Positions 26,902 through 37,103 of a stretch of 64,000 nucleotides of DNA are shown here, in pieces. Below the pieces are notes generated by a model. The model ran no database searches. It was not told the DNA's origin and saw only the letters and a program-made list of their open reading frames with translations. The translations under genes and the position numbers were made by a program. This stretch comes from Listeria grandensis FSL F6-0971 (GTDB lineage: Bacteria; Bacillota; Bacilli; Lactobacillales; Listeriaceae), in the NCBI RefSeq assembly GCF_000525835.1, contig NZ_AODD01000006.1, positions 1 through 64,000 on the forward strand, in the 5' to 3' direction. The number at the start of each line of letters is the position of its first letter. The stretch's first letter is position 1.

Positions 26902-26930
26902 TAATAGGCTAATCTAACTTTATGTGAATA

Positions 26931-26967
26931 GGACGCCGGACTTTTTTTGAGTTTGGCGTCCTATAAT
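26931..26967 (+). promoter_or_regulatory. Inverted repeat next to a TATAAT before the peptide transporter gene
   Basis: GGACGCC (26931) and GGCGTCC (26955) flank a 17-base T-rich loop and abut TATAAT at 26962. It may be an operator over the promoter or a weak terminator of the previous gene; no T-run follows it. Confidence 0.4.
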
Positions 26968-26998
26968 AGTAGATTTTGATAGGGAAGAGGGGATGATG

Positions 26999-28483
26999 AT
27001 GAGGGAGATTCAGGATAGTAGTGCTAAAACATTTTTTGGACATCCTCGTGGTCTTGCAACGCTGTTTTTTACGGAGTTCTGGGAGCGTTTTTCTTACTAC
27101 GGGATGCGTGCGATTCTTATTTACTACATGTACACGGCGGTTGTCGATGGAGGGCTTGGTTTTTCTCAAGCTACAGCGACGGCGATCATGTCGATTTATG
27201 GCTCGCTTGTTTACATGTCTGGCGTTATTGGTGGTTGGACGGCGGATCGGATTCTAGGACCGCGTAGGACGATTTTTTACGGTGGCGTCTTGATTATGTT
27301 AGGGCACATTGCGCTGTCATTTCCAGGAGGCGCGACGGCACTTTTCGTATCGATGTTCTTCATTATTATTGGAACTGGTTTTTTGAAACCCAACGTATCG
27401 AATGTGGTCGGTGATCTTTATCCAAAAGGAGATCAAAGACGGGATGCTGGTTTTAGTATTTTTTACATGGGGATTAATCTGGGTGCGTTTATTGCGCCGT
27501 TTATCGTAACGGGCGTGTCGAATTCGGCTAATAGTTATCATGCTGGGTTTGGTGTGGCTGCGGTTGGGATGGCGGTCGGTTTGATCGTGTACGTGATTAC
27601 GGGGAAAATGTATCTGCGTGATGCTGGTAAAAAGGTTCCTAACCCACTGAAAAGCTCGGAAAAGAAGAAAATGTCTGGTCTAGTGTTAGCTTTGGCAGTT
27701 GGAATTGTTGCTATTGGTACGATTGTAGCTTGGCTTCAAGGTGAATTTACATTGCAAACAGTCATTATGACGGTTACCGTTATGGGTGTTATTATTCCGC
27801 TTATTTACTTTATTGTGATGATGACGAGTAAGAAAACGACGAAAGATGAGCGTTCGCGACTTACGGCTTACATACCTCTATTTTTGATCTCGGTTATGTT
27901 TTGGATGATTGAGGAACAGGGATCAACGACGCTTGCTTTATTTGCAGCTAATCGAACGGATCTGAGCGTTGGTAGTTTTACATTAGATCCGGGATTATTC
28001 CAATCGCTAAATCCAATGTTCATCATTATTTTATCACCAATCTTTGCTTGGATCTGGACGAAGCTCGGAAAAAGGCAACCAGGAACACCACGAAAATTTG
28101 CGATGGGTCTGTTTTTTGCGGGGCTATCGTTCGTGATTATGATGTTGCCGGGGATTCTCGCGGGAAATACGACGACAGCAGTAAGCCCGATGTGGCTTGT
28201 GCTGAGCTTCTTTATTTGTATCGTGGGTGAGATGTGTTTGTCGCCAGTTGGTTTATCGGCAACGACAAAACTAGCGCCAGCGGCATTTGCATCCCAGACA
28301 ATGAGTGTTTGGTTTTTATCTGATGCGATGGCTCAGGCGTTTAATGCCCAAACGACGCAATATTTCAATGCCAAAACGGAGATCTTGTATTTCGGTATTT
28401 TCGGATTTGGTGCCGTGGCATTTGCGATCCTACTTTTCCTCGGTGCGCCATTACTAAAAAAATATATGCGAGGCGTGGATTAA
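26999..28483 (+). CDS. dtpT: Proton-coupled di/tripeptide transporter (POT family)
   Basis: A 494-residue membrane protein with about 14 helices, importing small peptides with protons. The POT signatures are the N-terminal FFTEFWERFSYYGMRAIL (containing the proton-coupling ExxER), GGWTADRILGPRRTIFYGG, and FSIFYMGINLGAFIAP. ATGs occur at 26993, 26996 and 26999. The last has the best spacing from AAGAGGGG and is used here. It is followed by a shared terminator. Length and order of motifs fit DtpT of lactic acid bacteria. Confidence 0.92.
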   Translation: MREIQDSSAKTFFGHPRGLATLFFTEFWERFSYYGMRAILIYYMYTAVVDGGLGFSQATATAIMSIYGSLVYMSGVIGGWTADRILGPRRTIFYGGVLIMLGHIALSFPGGATALFVSMFFIIIGTGFLKPNVSNVVGDLYPKGDQRRDAGFSIFYMGINLGAFIAPFIVTGVSNSANSYHAGFGVAAVGMAVGLIVYVITGKMYLRDAGKKVPNPLKSSEKKKMSGLVLALAVGIVAIGTIVAWLQGEFTLQTVIMTVTVMGVIIPLIYFIVMMTSKKTTKDERSRLTAYIPLFLISVMFWMIEEQGSTTLALFAANRTDLSVGSFTLDPGLFQSLNPMFIIILSPIFAWIWTKLGKRQPGTPRKFAMGLFFAGLSFVIMMLPGILAGNTTTAVSPMWLVLSFFICIVGEMCLSPVGLSATTKLAPAAFASQTMSVWFLSDAMAQAFNAQTTQYFNAKTEILYFGIFGFGAVAFAILLFLGAPLLKKYMRGVD

Positions 28484-28514
28484 TGACGCCAAATTGTGCA
28501 TAAGAAGGCAGTAC

Positions 28515-28563
28515 AAAAAAAGCATTGAGAACTGGATTTTAGACCAGTTTTCAATGCTTTTTA
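28515..28563. terminator. Bidirectional terminator between dtpT and the amino-acid exchanger
   Basis: AAAAAAAGCATTGAGAACTGG pairs with the CCAGTTTTCAATGCTTTTT side, giving a stem of about 19 bp with T-runs on both strands. Confidence 0.9.
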
Positions 28564-28568
28564 GTTTG

Positions 28569-29894
28569 TTATTCAGAGAAGTGTCCTTTGTTCTTTTTGT
28601 AAAGGTAAATTGGTAGTCCGATTGCGGTGAGAACTAGTCCGATTCCGGCGTTCATTGGTTGTGTGAACAAGGTGTTCAGAACGATGAAGGCTCCACCACA
28701 GATCGCAATGAGTGGTATCACTGGATAAAGTGGGACTTTGTAGGGTCGGGCGAGTTCTGGTTCTCGTTTTCGCAATATGAAGACGGCAATGAATGTAAGT
28801 GTATAGAAAATCCAGATGACGAAGATGAGCATATCTGTCAGTTGGTTGAATTTCCCGGTGAAGATCATGATAATCGAAATGAGGAGTACGACAATTCCAC
28901 CATTATACGGAACACTGCTTTTAGCGCCAAGTTTTTTGAACCAGTTGCTGAATGGTAGTTGATTATCTAAGGCCATTGCGTATGGAATACGGATTCCGGT
29001 CATGGTATAGCCATTGATAGTACCAAAAACGGAGATTAGAATTCCGACGGTGATCAACTTCCCGCCAATTGAGCCAAAGATGATGTTTGCTACGTCAGAT
29101 GCCGGTGTTGCTGTAGCTGCGAGTGCTGCAGCAGGCATCACGAATAAATAAGCAATATTAATCAATAGATAGACAAGCATGACACCTGTTAGTCCGAATA
29201 CGATCGCTTTTGGCAAATCTTTTTTCGGGTTTTTCATTTCGCCGGCAATATTACCAACGTGAATCCAGCCATCATAAGCAAACATTGTTGCAACAAGGCC
29301 GGAACCAAGGCTTGTCAAAAATGGGTGGTCTTCTACACTGATCGGGAATAAACGAAAAGCAACGTCCCCTTGATGAAAAAGTCCGAAAATAATAATTAGG
29401 ATAAGTGGTATTAATTTACATATTGTTGTGACGGCTTGAAATGAGCCCGCTACTTTTGCGCCAATAAAGTTCATCAGCATAATGAAAACTGCTGCAGCAA
29501 TGGCAACTGGGACAATGATATGATCGCCAGTGCCAAAAAGATTAGCGACTTGTGTTGCAAAAATAATGGATAAGGCCGCGATATTTGCTGGGAAGTAGAT
29601 AACCGTCTGCGCCCAGCCAAGTAAGTATGCGGTTAGCTTGCCATATGTTTTTTGAAGGTACATCATCATTCCACCGGTTTGTGGGATGGCCGCGGAGAGT
29701 TCCGCTGCGGTTAGCCCTCCACAAATAGTGATGACACCGCCGAGAATCCAAGCTAGCAAGCCTAATCCCGCAGTTCCAGTTGCTGAATAAACAGCCTCAG
29801 GTTTGAAGAATACACCGGAACCAATAACAGTCCCCATAACAATGGTTAGTGCGGTAAAAAAGCCAATCTCTTTTTTTAGTTTCTGATTTTCCAT
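28569..29894 (-). CDS. steT: APC-family amino-acid exchanger (SteT-like serine/threonine exchanger)
   Basis: A 441-residue membrane protein with 12 helices of the LAT subgroup, which swaps amino acids across the membrane. N-terminal GFFTALTIVMGTVIGSGVFF holds the substrate-binding G-S/T-G bend. FAYDGWIHVGNIAGEMKNP is the conserved helix 6 region. The closest named relative I can suggest is SteT of Bacillus. Position downstream of kbl and tdh supports threonine as a substrate, though this is inferred. GCGAGGGGGAAAC precedes the ATG at 29894. Confidence 0.82.
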   Translation of the reverse strand: MENQKLKKEIGFFTALTIVMGTVIGSGVFFKPEAVYSATGTAGLGLLAWILGGVITICGGLTAAELSAAIPQTGGMMMYLQKTYGKLTAYLLGWAQTVIYFPANIAALSIIFATQVANLFGTGDHIIVPVAIAAAVFIMLMNFIGAKVAGSFQAVTTICKLIPLILIIIFGLFHQGDVAFRLFPISVEDHPFLTSLGSGLVATMFAYDGWIHVGNIAGEMKNPKKDLPKAIVFGLTGVMLVYLLINIAYLFVMPAAALAATATPASDVANIIFGSIGGKLITVGILISVFGTINGYTMTGIRIPYAMALDNQLPFSNWFKKLGAKSSVPYNGGIVVLLISIIMIFTGKFNQLTDMLIFVIWIFYTLTFIAVFILRKREPELARPYKVPLYPVIPLIAICGGAFIVLNTLFTQPMNAGIGLVLTAIGLPIYLYKKNKGHFSE

Positions 29895-29969
29895 ATGTTT
29901 CCCCCTCGCTTGTCTGCGGTATGACATAATAACACCGCAGACAGTTGCTTTTGTAAAAGTGAAAATAAA

Positions 29970-30941
29970 TTAATGCCTTACTACTGTATCATTTTCTAGC
30001 TTTTTTGTCAGCTTTTCTAGCATATCTTTTGTCATACGGTCTAGGTCATATTGTGGATCAAAATCCCATTCGTTTCTAGCACAACTAGCGTCTAGGGAAT
30101 CTGGCCATGAGTCAGCGATGGCTTGACGAGCTGGATCGACATCATATTTTAGTTCGAAGTCAGGAATAAATTTGCGAATCGACGCAGCGATTTGTTCTGG
30201 CTCGAAGCTCATTGCGGTAATATTAAAAGCGTTGCGATGCACGAGACGTTTTGGATCCGCGTTCATCAGTTTGATGATGGCATCAATAGCGTCTGGCATA
30301 TACATCATATCCATGTGCGTTCCTTTGCCAATGAAGGAGGTGTAGCTCTTGTTCTTCAAAGCTTCATAATAAATATCTACTGCATAATCGGTTGTTCCAC
30401 CGCCTGGTAAGGTTTTATAAGAGATGAGGCCAGGGAAGCGAACGCCGCGGGTATCCACACCAAATTTTTGGAAGTAGTAGTCACATAGAAGTTCACCGCT
30501 GACTTTGGTAACACCGTACATTGTGGTTGGCCGTTGCAACGTATCTTGTGGTGTGTTTTCGGCGGGTGTGCCCGGTCCAAATGAGCCAATCGAGCTTGGT
30601 GTGAAGAATTTCAGATGGAGTTCGCGTGCTACTTCAAGGGCATTGACAAGTCCGCCCATGTTAAGGTTCCAAGCTAATTGTGGCTTTTCTTCGGCAACTG
30701 CGGAAAGAAGGGCTGCCAGGTGAATAATGGTATCGACTTCATATTCACGTGCGATATCCATCATCTTATCCTTATCGGTCACATCTAAAATCTCAAAGGG
30801 ACCGCTTTCAATTACTTCGTTGCCAGCGATACGGCGAATATCTGTTGCGATAACACTATCTGTACCATTATCGGCACGTAAACGCATCGTTAATTCAGAA
30901 CCAATTTGACCTAAGCAACCTGTAATAAGTACTTTTTTCAT
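29970..30941 (-). CDS. tdh: L-threonine 3-dehydrogenase, SDR type
   Basis: A 323-residue NAD-dependent short-chain dehydrogenase/epimerase. It oxidises threonine to 2-amino-3-oxobutyrate, which Kbl then splits. The NAD site is [14 protein letters not shown] near the start, and the catalytic Tyr/Lys are in [19 protein letters not shown] and [25 protein letters not shown] identify the threonine-dehydrogenase branch (shown in part). The start used is the ATG at 30941 with GGAGG upstream. kbl lies just upstream on the same strand, so the two enzymes form a threonine-to-glycine pathway. Confidence 0.9.
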   Translation of the reverse strand: MKKVLITGCLGQIGSELTMRLRADNGTDSVIATDIRRIAGNEVIESGPFEILDVTDKDKMMDIAREYEVDTIIHLAALLSAVAEEKPQLAWNLNMGGLVNALEVARELHLKFFTPSSIGSFGPGTPAENTPQDTLQRPTTMYGVTKVSGELLCDYYFQKFGVDTRGVRFPGLISYKTLPGGGTTDYAVDIYYEALKNKSYTSFIGKGTHMDMMYMPDAIDAIIKLMNADPKRLVHRNAFNITAMSFEPEQIAASIRKFIPDFELKYDVDPARQAIADSWPDSLDASCARNEWDFDPQYDLDRMTKDMLEKLTKKLENDTVVRH

Positions 30942-31173
30942 TAAAAAAACCTCCATTGGATTTGAAATCGTATTTTTATATATTGCGACACATTCATGAT
31001 ATAATTAAATTTGGTGTTAGAAAGAGTCATCGGTTGGGTGCGCATTGAGACGAATGTACACTCGATCGGCTCTTTTTTACGTTTTTTCGACACATATTGA
31101 GTGATGTGTGTGTTCTGCACTGGGAAGGAAAGTGGACGTGTGCCGACTTTTTCCCAAGAGACGTATGCAGTTT

Positions 31174-32363
31174 TTAAATCACGTTTAGCTCTTTACCGAC
31201 TTTTTCGTAGGTTGTAAGCACTTCATCGAGCATTTCTTTTGTGTGGGCAGCGGTTGGCATATTACGAACGCGGCCAGTGCCTTTTGGAACGGTTGGGAAG
31301 ACGATCGATTTGGCATAAACGCCTTCTTCTAGTAAACGGCGGGAGAACTGTTGTGTTAGGTTTTCATCGCCAATGATGCATGGTGTAATGGGTGTTTCTG
31401 AATGACCGATGTCAAAGCCTAATTTTGCTAAGCCCGATTTAAGGTACGCACCGTTTTCCCATAATTTATCCATGCGTTTTGAATCGTTCTCCATGATGTC
31501 GATAGCTTCGATACATGCGGCTGCGGTTCCTGGTGTTAGGGATGTTGAGAATAGGAACGGTCTAGCGCGGACTTTGAGCCAATCGATTAATTGTTGAGAG
31601 CCAGCCACGTATCCACCGACCGCACCAATGGCTTTGGAAAGTGTGCCCATTTGGAAATCAATTTTATCGGACATACCGAAATGTTTGACGGTTCCAGCAC
31701 CTTTACCCATAACACCTGAGCCATGCGCATCATCTACATAAGTAATTAAGCCGAATTCTTCAGCGATAGCAACGATCTCCGGAATTTTAGCAACATCGCC
31801 ATCCATGGAAAAAACGCCATCTGTGATGTACATAATTTTTTCATATTGACCGCTTTCGGTTGCTTCTTTGGCGACGCGGCGAAGGTCATCCATATCTTGA
31901 TGCTTGGCGCGCAATACTTTAGCACCAGAAAGGCGACAGCCATCAATGATTGATGCGTGATTTAGTTCATCGGAAATGATCGCGTCTTTTTTTGTCATGA
32001 CAGCGGAAATTGCCCCATATTACAGTTGAAACCGGATTGGAAAGCAATTGCTGCTTCGGTGTGCTTGAATTCGGCAAGGCGTTCCTCAAGTTCATTGTGG
32101 ATGGTCATCGTTCCGTTAATCGTCCGGACGGCACCAGCGCCAACGCCATATTGTTCGGTCGCTTCGATGCATTTCTTTTTAAGGCGGTCGTCATTTGAAA
32201 AGCCAAGATAGTTATTGGAAGACAGGTTGATCAGTTCGGCACCGTTCACTTTAATTTTTGCGCCGTTAGGACCTTCTACCGTATCAATCGTGTTGTAAAG
32301 GCCTTGCTCTCGTAATGCTTGTAATTGTGGTTCTAGAAAGTCATTTAAAACGTTGTTCGTCAT
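31174..32363 (-). pseudogene. kbl: Glycine C-acetyltransferase (2-amino-3-ketobutyrate CoA ligase), frameshifted at 32013-32016
   Basis: A PLP enzyme of about 397 residues. It converts 2-amino-3-oxobutyrate and CoA to glycine and acetyl-CoA, completing threonine breakdown begun by Tdh. Motifs are [44 protein letters not shown] and the Schiff-base Lys in [13 protein letters not shown]. The frame from 32363 stops at 31995 after GFNCNMG. One extra C in the C4 run at 32013-32016 (plus strand) gives [14 protein letters not shown] and restores it. GGAGGAATCTCTCAC precedes the ATG. The genes tdh and steT follow on the same strand. Confidence 0.9.
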
Positions 32364-32463
32364 GTGAGAGATTCCTCCTAAAAAGTTTTTATATATTATC
32401 ACGCATGCTGAAATTTTCGGATGGGGTTGAAAAAAGGGCACGCGCGGTAATGACAAAATAAGA

Positions 32464-34569
32464 TTAGAAACCAAGTGAGCGATCGGTTACCATATGGTTG
32501 ATATTTTTCTGTTCTAAAAATTCTTGAAGTATGGAGAGAATCAGGCTCTTGATTTTTTCGGGATTGCCAGACTCGATCATCGTGGTTGCGATTTCATCTT
32601 CGGTAAGCATCGTAATCAGATAGGTGAAAATCTCGATTTCTTCGCTTGACAGTGTACTTGGAAGTAGGAAGACGAGAATGTTTGCGATGTTGATTTTACC
32701 TTCTGAGGCGACATGCATTTCTAGATTATGTTTGGAGTTGAAGATGTGAACCGATGATGTAGTGACGTCTGTGTTGATAAGAAACATGGCCGTATTTGTT
32801 CCACAGGCCAAGATTTTACGCTTACTTTCGTGTTGGTTAAGCTGAGCATAAAGGTTATCCGCCGAAAGGTCGGTTTTTTGCGCGATTTCTTGACTGAAAG
32901 CGCGTAGATTGTCTTCTAAATTACGGGTCATCACGCTACTTGTTATGAAATGCGTTGCTTGGATAAGGGAAATAATCAAGTTATAATAGCATTGCATCGC
33001 GGTCAAACTAGATAAGGCAATGTCAAAATCAGTCGTTGATGCGGCATCCATCGGAAAGGCCTCATTTTGCTTCCGATTCGCAATTTTCTCCAGCTTTTTA
33101 TTGATGGTATTGATTTCATGATCTGTGAAAAAAATACTGATAAATTGATAATCATGCGTAAAATTCTCCAAATGAGATGTTGATAGGATCATATCGTATT
33201 TTTCTAGATTGGTTTCTTTCATGAGATCGATCGGCGTGATGAATTTCATCTTTTTTAATTTCGGTAAGCGCTTCCTAAATCTTGCTTGTAGCCAAGTATT
33301 GATACCACTACTGCGCGAAGTGACGATGAGCGCGCTGTATGGTCGCATGTTTTCGGAATGAATAATGGCAGCTTCAAAATGAAGAACGATAAAGCCAGTC
33401 TCTTCCTCGGGTATTTGTTTGAAAGGATAAACGTCACACGCAGCGTTATGCACAATCTGGAAAAGCTCCGGAAATTCTGCCTTGATCATTTCGAGCAACG
33501 GATTACTCATGGGCATCTTTTTCTTCAATCGGATAATGGAATACTGGATATGTTCGGTGAGTCCTTTTAAAACATTGATTTGGGAAAGCGGTGTATCGAT
33601 TTCCTTGGCAACGCGTGAAATGAGCTTCTTCGCGATCCGAATGGCTTGCACTTTCTCATTGCGATAGAAAACATCTTGTCCTTTACGGATCTCGGATTCA
33701 AGTACAAGCATTGTCAGTTCGGCAATCTCACTCTCCGGTATTTCCACCATGTCTGGCAAGCAATCACGTAAAATTCGCTCGGCAATATCAAATTCAGGAT
33801 ATTCTTGCAAAAAGACATGATTGCCTTCACTCTTTGTAATGATTTTCCCTTTTGGAATCTGCTGAATCGTAATCATGAGAAAAATAAGCAAATTTATGTA
33901 GGAATCGTTACTAATTTCATACGACAGCTTCTTCATCCATTTACTAATAATCGGATCGCACATCTGCAAAAGGGAGACATCAATGAAGTCGGCGAGTCGT
34001 TCGTCTATTGGATTTGTTTTCTCGTCTAGAATATCGCTGAACATCTGGTATAGTTTGATTTTCGGGATCGTCATCAAAAGCAATTCCCAAAGCAGTTCGC
34101 GCTTTTCCAGAATAGAAGCTTCTAGTAGAACCCCAATACCGCGCTTTCGTTTGATGTGAATCTTACCATTCCAATCTTCTTCAAGTCGCGTTAAATCACT
34201 GCTGACCGTCGCGACGGTGACTGATAATTCATTGGCAAGCGCTATTAACTTTACCGGTTCAGACTCGTTTAAAAGTACCCGCAAGATGATTTGTTGTCTC
34301 TCAAAAGGTGTGAATTCATTATTGACAAGTTCTAATATATTTTTTTGAATCTGGTCGCGGTGAAGGGTTGCTCCCGTCACGGTGAGTCGGCTACCATGTT
34401 TCACGAGTGTAAGTTTGAAGTCGTTCAATGTTTGGGCTACTTCTTTTAAATCACGCCGCACGGTTCGCTCGCTAACACCAAGATAGGACGCGAGTTGCGC
34501 AATCGAGATATCGCCAGGTACCGATAAGATTTTCTCTAAAATGATTCGGGAGCGTGCAGATAGGTACAT
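32464..34569 (-). CDS. PRD-containing transcriptional regulator of the BglG/MtlR-LicR type
   Basis: A 701-residue regulator. An N-terminal HTH (about 18-45, ISIAQLASYLGVSERTVRRDL) and a second HTH (about 105-130, LANELSVTVATVSSDLTRL) are followed by two PRD domains (about 185-400) with His residues such as LTEHIQYSI and FEAAIIHSE. Then come IIB-like and IIA-like parts. PTS proteins phosphorylate such domains to signal sugar supply. In the IIB-like segment (ALIVTSRSSGIN) the usual Cys is not seen. No PTS transporter genes are adjacent. It sits between kbl and ald, transcribed towards kbl, which suggests it controls amino-acid catabolism genes. That target is inferred. Confidence 0.82.
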   Translation of the reverse strand: MYLSARSRIILEKILSVPGDISIAQLASYLGVSERTVRRDLKEVAQTLNDFKLTLVKHGSRLTVTGATLHRDQIQKNILELVNNEFTPFERQQIILRVLLNESEPVKLIALANELSVTVATVSSDLTRLEEDWNGKIHIKRKRGIGVLLEASILEKRELLWELLLMTIPKIKLYQMFSDILDEKTNPIDERLADFIDVSLLQMCDPIISKWMKKLSYEISNDSYINLLIFLMITIQQIPKGKIITKSEGNHVFLQEYPEFDIAERILRDCLPDMVEIPESEIAELTMLVLESEIRKGQDVFYRNEKVQAIRIAKKLISRVAKEIDTPLSQINVLKGLTEHIQYSIIRLKKKMPMSNPLLEMIKAEFPELFQIVHNAACDVYPFKQIPEEETGFIVLHFEAAIIHSENMRPYSALIVTSRSSGINTWLQARFRKRLPKLKKMKFITPIDLMKETNLEKYDMILSTSHLENFTHDYQFISIFFTDHEINTINKKLEKIANRKQNEAFPMDAASTTDFDIALSSLTAMQCYYNLIISLIQATHFITSSVMTRNLEDNLRAFSQEIAQKTDLSADNLYAQLNQHESKRKILACGTNTAMFLINTDVTTSSVHIFNSKHNLEMHVASEGKINIANILVFLLPSTLSSEEIEIFTYLITMLTEDEIATTMIESGNPEKIKSLILSILQEFLEQKNINHMVTDRSLGF

Positions 34570-34918
34570 TATGCTACTTCCTTTCGCAGAATTTTTCCCC
34601 CGTGAAAGCTGCTTCGTGCATGCTATTTCTTGCGTTGCTAAAGTTTCACCTTACACCCTTATACTATGACTCCGCTTGCATATAAGCAATACAAACATAC
34701 TGCTAATTTGTCCAGATTTGAAAATGAAAAGTTGGACAAAGTTATATCAAGCCATGAAATGAGTGCTTTTGCTAGTGTTTGCAGGCGTTGGCGCGCAATA
34801 CTTTTGGGAAGAATCAATCTGATATGATTTGTGAAATAATTATCAAACTTGATTTGACAGCGTTTCTTTTATGATGCTATTCTGTACTCGCAAACAGAAT
34901 TTAAAGAAGGACGTGTTC
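34570..34918. other. Divergent control region between the PRD regulator and ald
   Basis: 349 bases holding the ald promoter (34854) and an inverted repeat, TTTGTCCA at 34707-34714 and TGGACAAA at 34733-34740, spaced by 18 bases. The repeat may bind a regulator, possibly the adjacent PRD protein. No ORF or RNA is recognised. Confidence 0.5.
34854..34883 (+). promoter_or_regulatory. Promoter of ald and the threonine dehydratase gene
   Basis: A perfect TTGACA, an 18-base spacer, then TATTCT with an extended TGC, about 35 bases before the start codon. Confidence 0.65.
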
Positions 34919-36025
34919 ATGATGAAAATAAGTGTTGTTAAGGAAATAAAAGCCGGTGAAGCACGAGTTGGAATGACACCAGAAAATGTGCAAAAATTGG
35001 TGGATCAAGATCATGTTGTGATGGTAGAACAAGATGCGGGAATTGGCTCTGGTTATAGTAATCAAGAATATGTGGAAGCGGGCGCCATAATCGTTGATCA
35101 AGCCGAGGCGTGGATGGCTGATATGGTTGTGAAAGTGAAAGAGCCGCAAGCCTCCGAATATCCTTTTTTCAAAGAAGGACAGATTATTTGGGGATTCTTA
35201 CACTTGGCCGCATCAAAACCTTGTGTGGAGGCACTTTTAACGGCTGGTGCTACAGCGATTGGTGGCGAAACTATCGAAAAAGATGGCGTGCTGACCTTGT
35301 TGAAACCGATGAGTGCTATTGCTGGGCGCCGCGCGATTTTCATGGGAGCTTATTACTTAGAGAAACAGCATCAGGGTGAAGGAATTTTGTTATCAGGAAT
35401 CGAAAATATTCCGGCTGGGCATGTTGTGATACTTGGTGGCGGAAATGCAGCGATAAATGCGTGTGATATGGCGATAGGAATTGGTTGTGATGTGACGATT
35501 TTAGAGTTGAATGCAGCACGTATAACCTATTTACAAGAACATTACGCGAATCAAGCAGTGACAGTTTTGCCGTCGACTACGGAAAATTTGGAACAAGAAA
35601 TCAAGAACGCAGACCTGTTCATCTCTACCATCCTCATACCTGGAGCAAAACCACCAAAAATCGTGAAAGAGTACATGGTAGAATCAATGAAAGCGGGCAG
35701 TGTTATTGTTGATATTGCTATTGATCAAGGCGGAACAGTGGAAACGATCGAGCATTATACGACACATGATGATCCTACTTTTATCAAGCACGGGGTTATC
35801 CATTACGCGGTGCCGAATATGCCGGGCGCAACGCCTAGAACCTCCACGATGGCACTGGCAACGGGGAACATCGAATACCTGCTGGCTATTGCCAATAAAG
35901 GGCTAGAACAAGCCATGTTAGCAGACCCATCTTTAGCGAGCGGCCTCAACATTCATCAAGGGGAAATAACCTCGAAAAGCCTTGCTGAGACACTAGGAAT
36001 GGAACTTGGCGAGGTGCCTCAATGA
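34919..36025 (+). CDS. ald: Alanine dehydrogenase
   Basis: A 368-residue NAD-dependent enzyme that interconverts alanine and pyruvate plus ammonia. Motifs are VVKEIKAGEARVGMTPENV, the catalytic Lys in VVKVKEP and His in FLHLAASK, the NAD site VVILGGGNAAINAC, and NMPGATPRTSTMALA (shown in part). Two ATGs (34919, 34922) follow AGAAGGACG; the first is used. It overlaps the threonine dehydratase gene by 4 bases, so the pair is co-expressed. Both feed amino-acid nitrogen to ammonia and carbon to 2-oxoacids. Confidence 0.92.
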   Translation: MMKISVVKEIKAGEARVGMTPENVQKLVDQDHVVMVEQDAGIGSGYSNQEYVEAGAIIVDQAEAWMADMVVKVKEPQASEYPFFKEGQIIWGFLHLAASKPCVEALLTAGATAIGGETIEKDGVLTLLKPMSAIAGRRAIFMGAYYLEKQHQGEGILLSGIENIPAGHVVILGGGNAAINACDMAIGIGCDVTILELNAARITYLQEHYANQAVTVLPSTTENLEQEIKNADLFISTILIPGAKPPKIVKEYMVESMKAGSVIVDIAIDQGGTVETIEHYTTHDDPTFIKHGVIHYAVPNMPGATPRTSTMALATGNIEYLLAIANKGLEQAMLADPSLASGLNIHQGEITSKSLAETLGMELGEVPQ

Positions 36026-37023
36026 TAAAAACCAATGAATACGTCAATATTTGGGATATTAATAAAGCGAAAGAAGTCCTTCAAAATAATGCCCGCAAAA
36101 CACCGCTTGTAAAATCATTCTACTTAACAAGCGTTGCAGAAGCAAATGTTTACTTAAAGTTAGAAAACATGCAATTAACAGGCTCCTTCAAATTTCGTGG
36201 AGCCTACAATAAGATAGCCGCTCTGACAACGACTGAAAAAGAGCATGGCGTCATCGCGTGTTCGGCAGGGAATCACGCACAAGGCGTCGCACTATCCTCG
36301 AAATTACTTGGAATCAATAGTAAAATCGTGATGCCTGAAACGGCGCCTCAAGCCAAAATTGATGCGACGAGAGGTTACGACTCCGATGTTGTTTTATATG
36401 GACAAACGTTCGATGAAGCCAAAGAAAAATGCATTGAAATCGCAGAACGGACCGGGCGAACTTTTTTGCATCCGTATGATGATCCAGCGGTGATTGCGGG
36501 ACAAGGCACCATCGGTTTGGAAATTTTGGATAATATGTGGGATGTCGATACCGTCATCGTTCCAATTGGTGGCGGTGGCTTGATTTCGGGTATCGCGATC
36601 GCCCTCAAATCCTTCAATCCAAACATTCGGATTATCGGTGTACAAGCAGAAAATGTGCATGGGATGAAGTCCTCGTTTGACGCTGGAAAAATAACGCCGC
36701 ATTATCAAGCGCCAACGATGGCTGACGGTTGTGCTGTCAAAGTACCTGGTGACATCACATTTGCAACTGTACAAGCATTGGTGGATGAGATTATCACAGT
36801 TTCAGAAAGCGAATTAGAGCAAGCCATGAAAGATCTGTTACAGCGCGGAAAAGCCGTTGTAGAAGGTGCTGGAGCTCTTAGTGCCGCCGCGCTTGTTTCT
36901 GATAAAATAGTAGACTATGTCAAAGGGAAGAATGTGGTGTGTGTCATCTCTGGTGGAAATGTCGATTTAGAGCGAATTTCACAAGTTTGCGAACATTTCT
37001 TTTCAAGTGAAGTAGTTCAGTAA
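36022..37023 (+). CDS. tdcB: Catabolic threonine/serine dehydratase
   Basis: A 333-residue PLP enzyme that deaminates threonine to 2-oxobutyrate, or serine to pyruvate. The Schiff-base Lys57 lies in TGSFKFRGA, the PLP phosphate loop is PIGGGGLISG, and SAGNHAQGVA is conserved. It lacks the C-terminal regulatory ACT domains of biosynthetic IlvA (length 333 against over 400), so a catabolic TdcB-like role is favoured. It overlaps ald. Together with tdh-kbl on the other side of the regulator, the region encodes both main routes of threonine breakdown. Confidence 0.88.
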   Translation: MIKTNEYVNIWDINKAKEVLQNNARKTPLVKSFYLTSVAEANVYLKLENMQLTGSFKFRGAYNKIAALTTTEKEHGVIACSAGNHAQGVALSSKLLGINSKIVMPETAPQAKIDATRGYDSDVVLYGQTFDEAKEKCIEIAERTGRTFLHPYDDPAVIAGQGTIGLEILDNMWDVDTVIVPIGGGGLISGIAIALKSFNPNIRIIGVQAENVHGMKSSFDAGKITPHYQAPTMADGCAVKVPGDITFATVQALVDEIITVSESELEQAMKDLLQRGKAVVEGAGALSAAALVSDKIVDYVKGKNVVCVISGGNVDLERISQVCEHFFSSEVVQ

Positions 37024-37038
37024 TCGCAATCACTTTCA

Positions 37039-37067
37039 TTGTAACTCTTTTCCAAAATAGGTATACT
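37039..37067 (+). promoter_or_regulatory. Promoter of the LapA-like gene
   Basis: TTGTAA, a 17-base spacer, then TATACT, 36 bases before the ATG at 37104. Confidence 0.7.
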
Positions 37068-37103
37068 TAAAGGAAGCTAGAGTTTTGGAGAGGAGTGAAT
37101 GCA

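Noticed and set aside
31020..31090. A possible terminator or T-box between tdh and kbl
   Set aside because: AAGAG and CTCTT arms can pair and a T-run is present, but the stem is broken, the T-run is on the strand opposite to the genes, and no T-box motif is seen.
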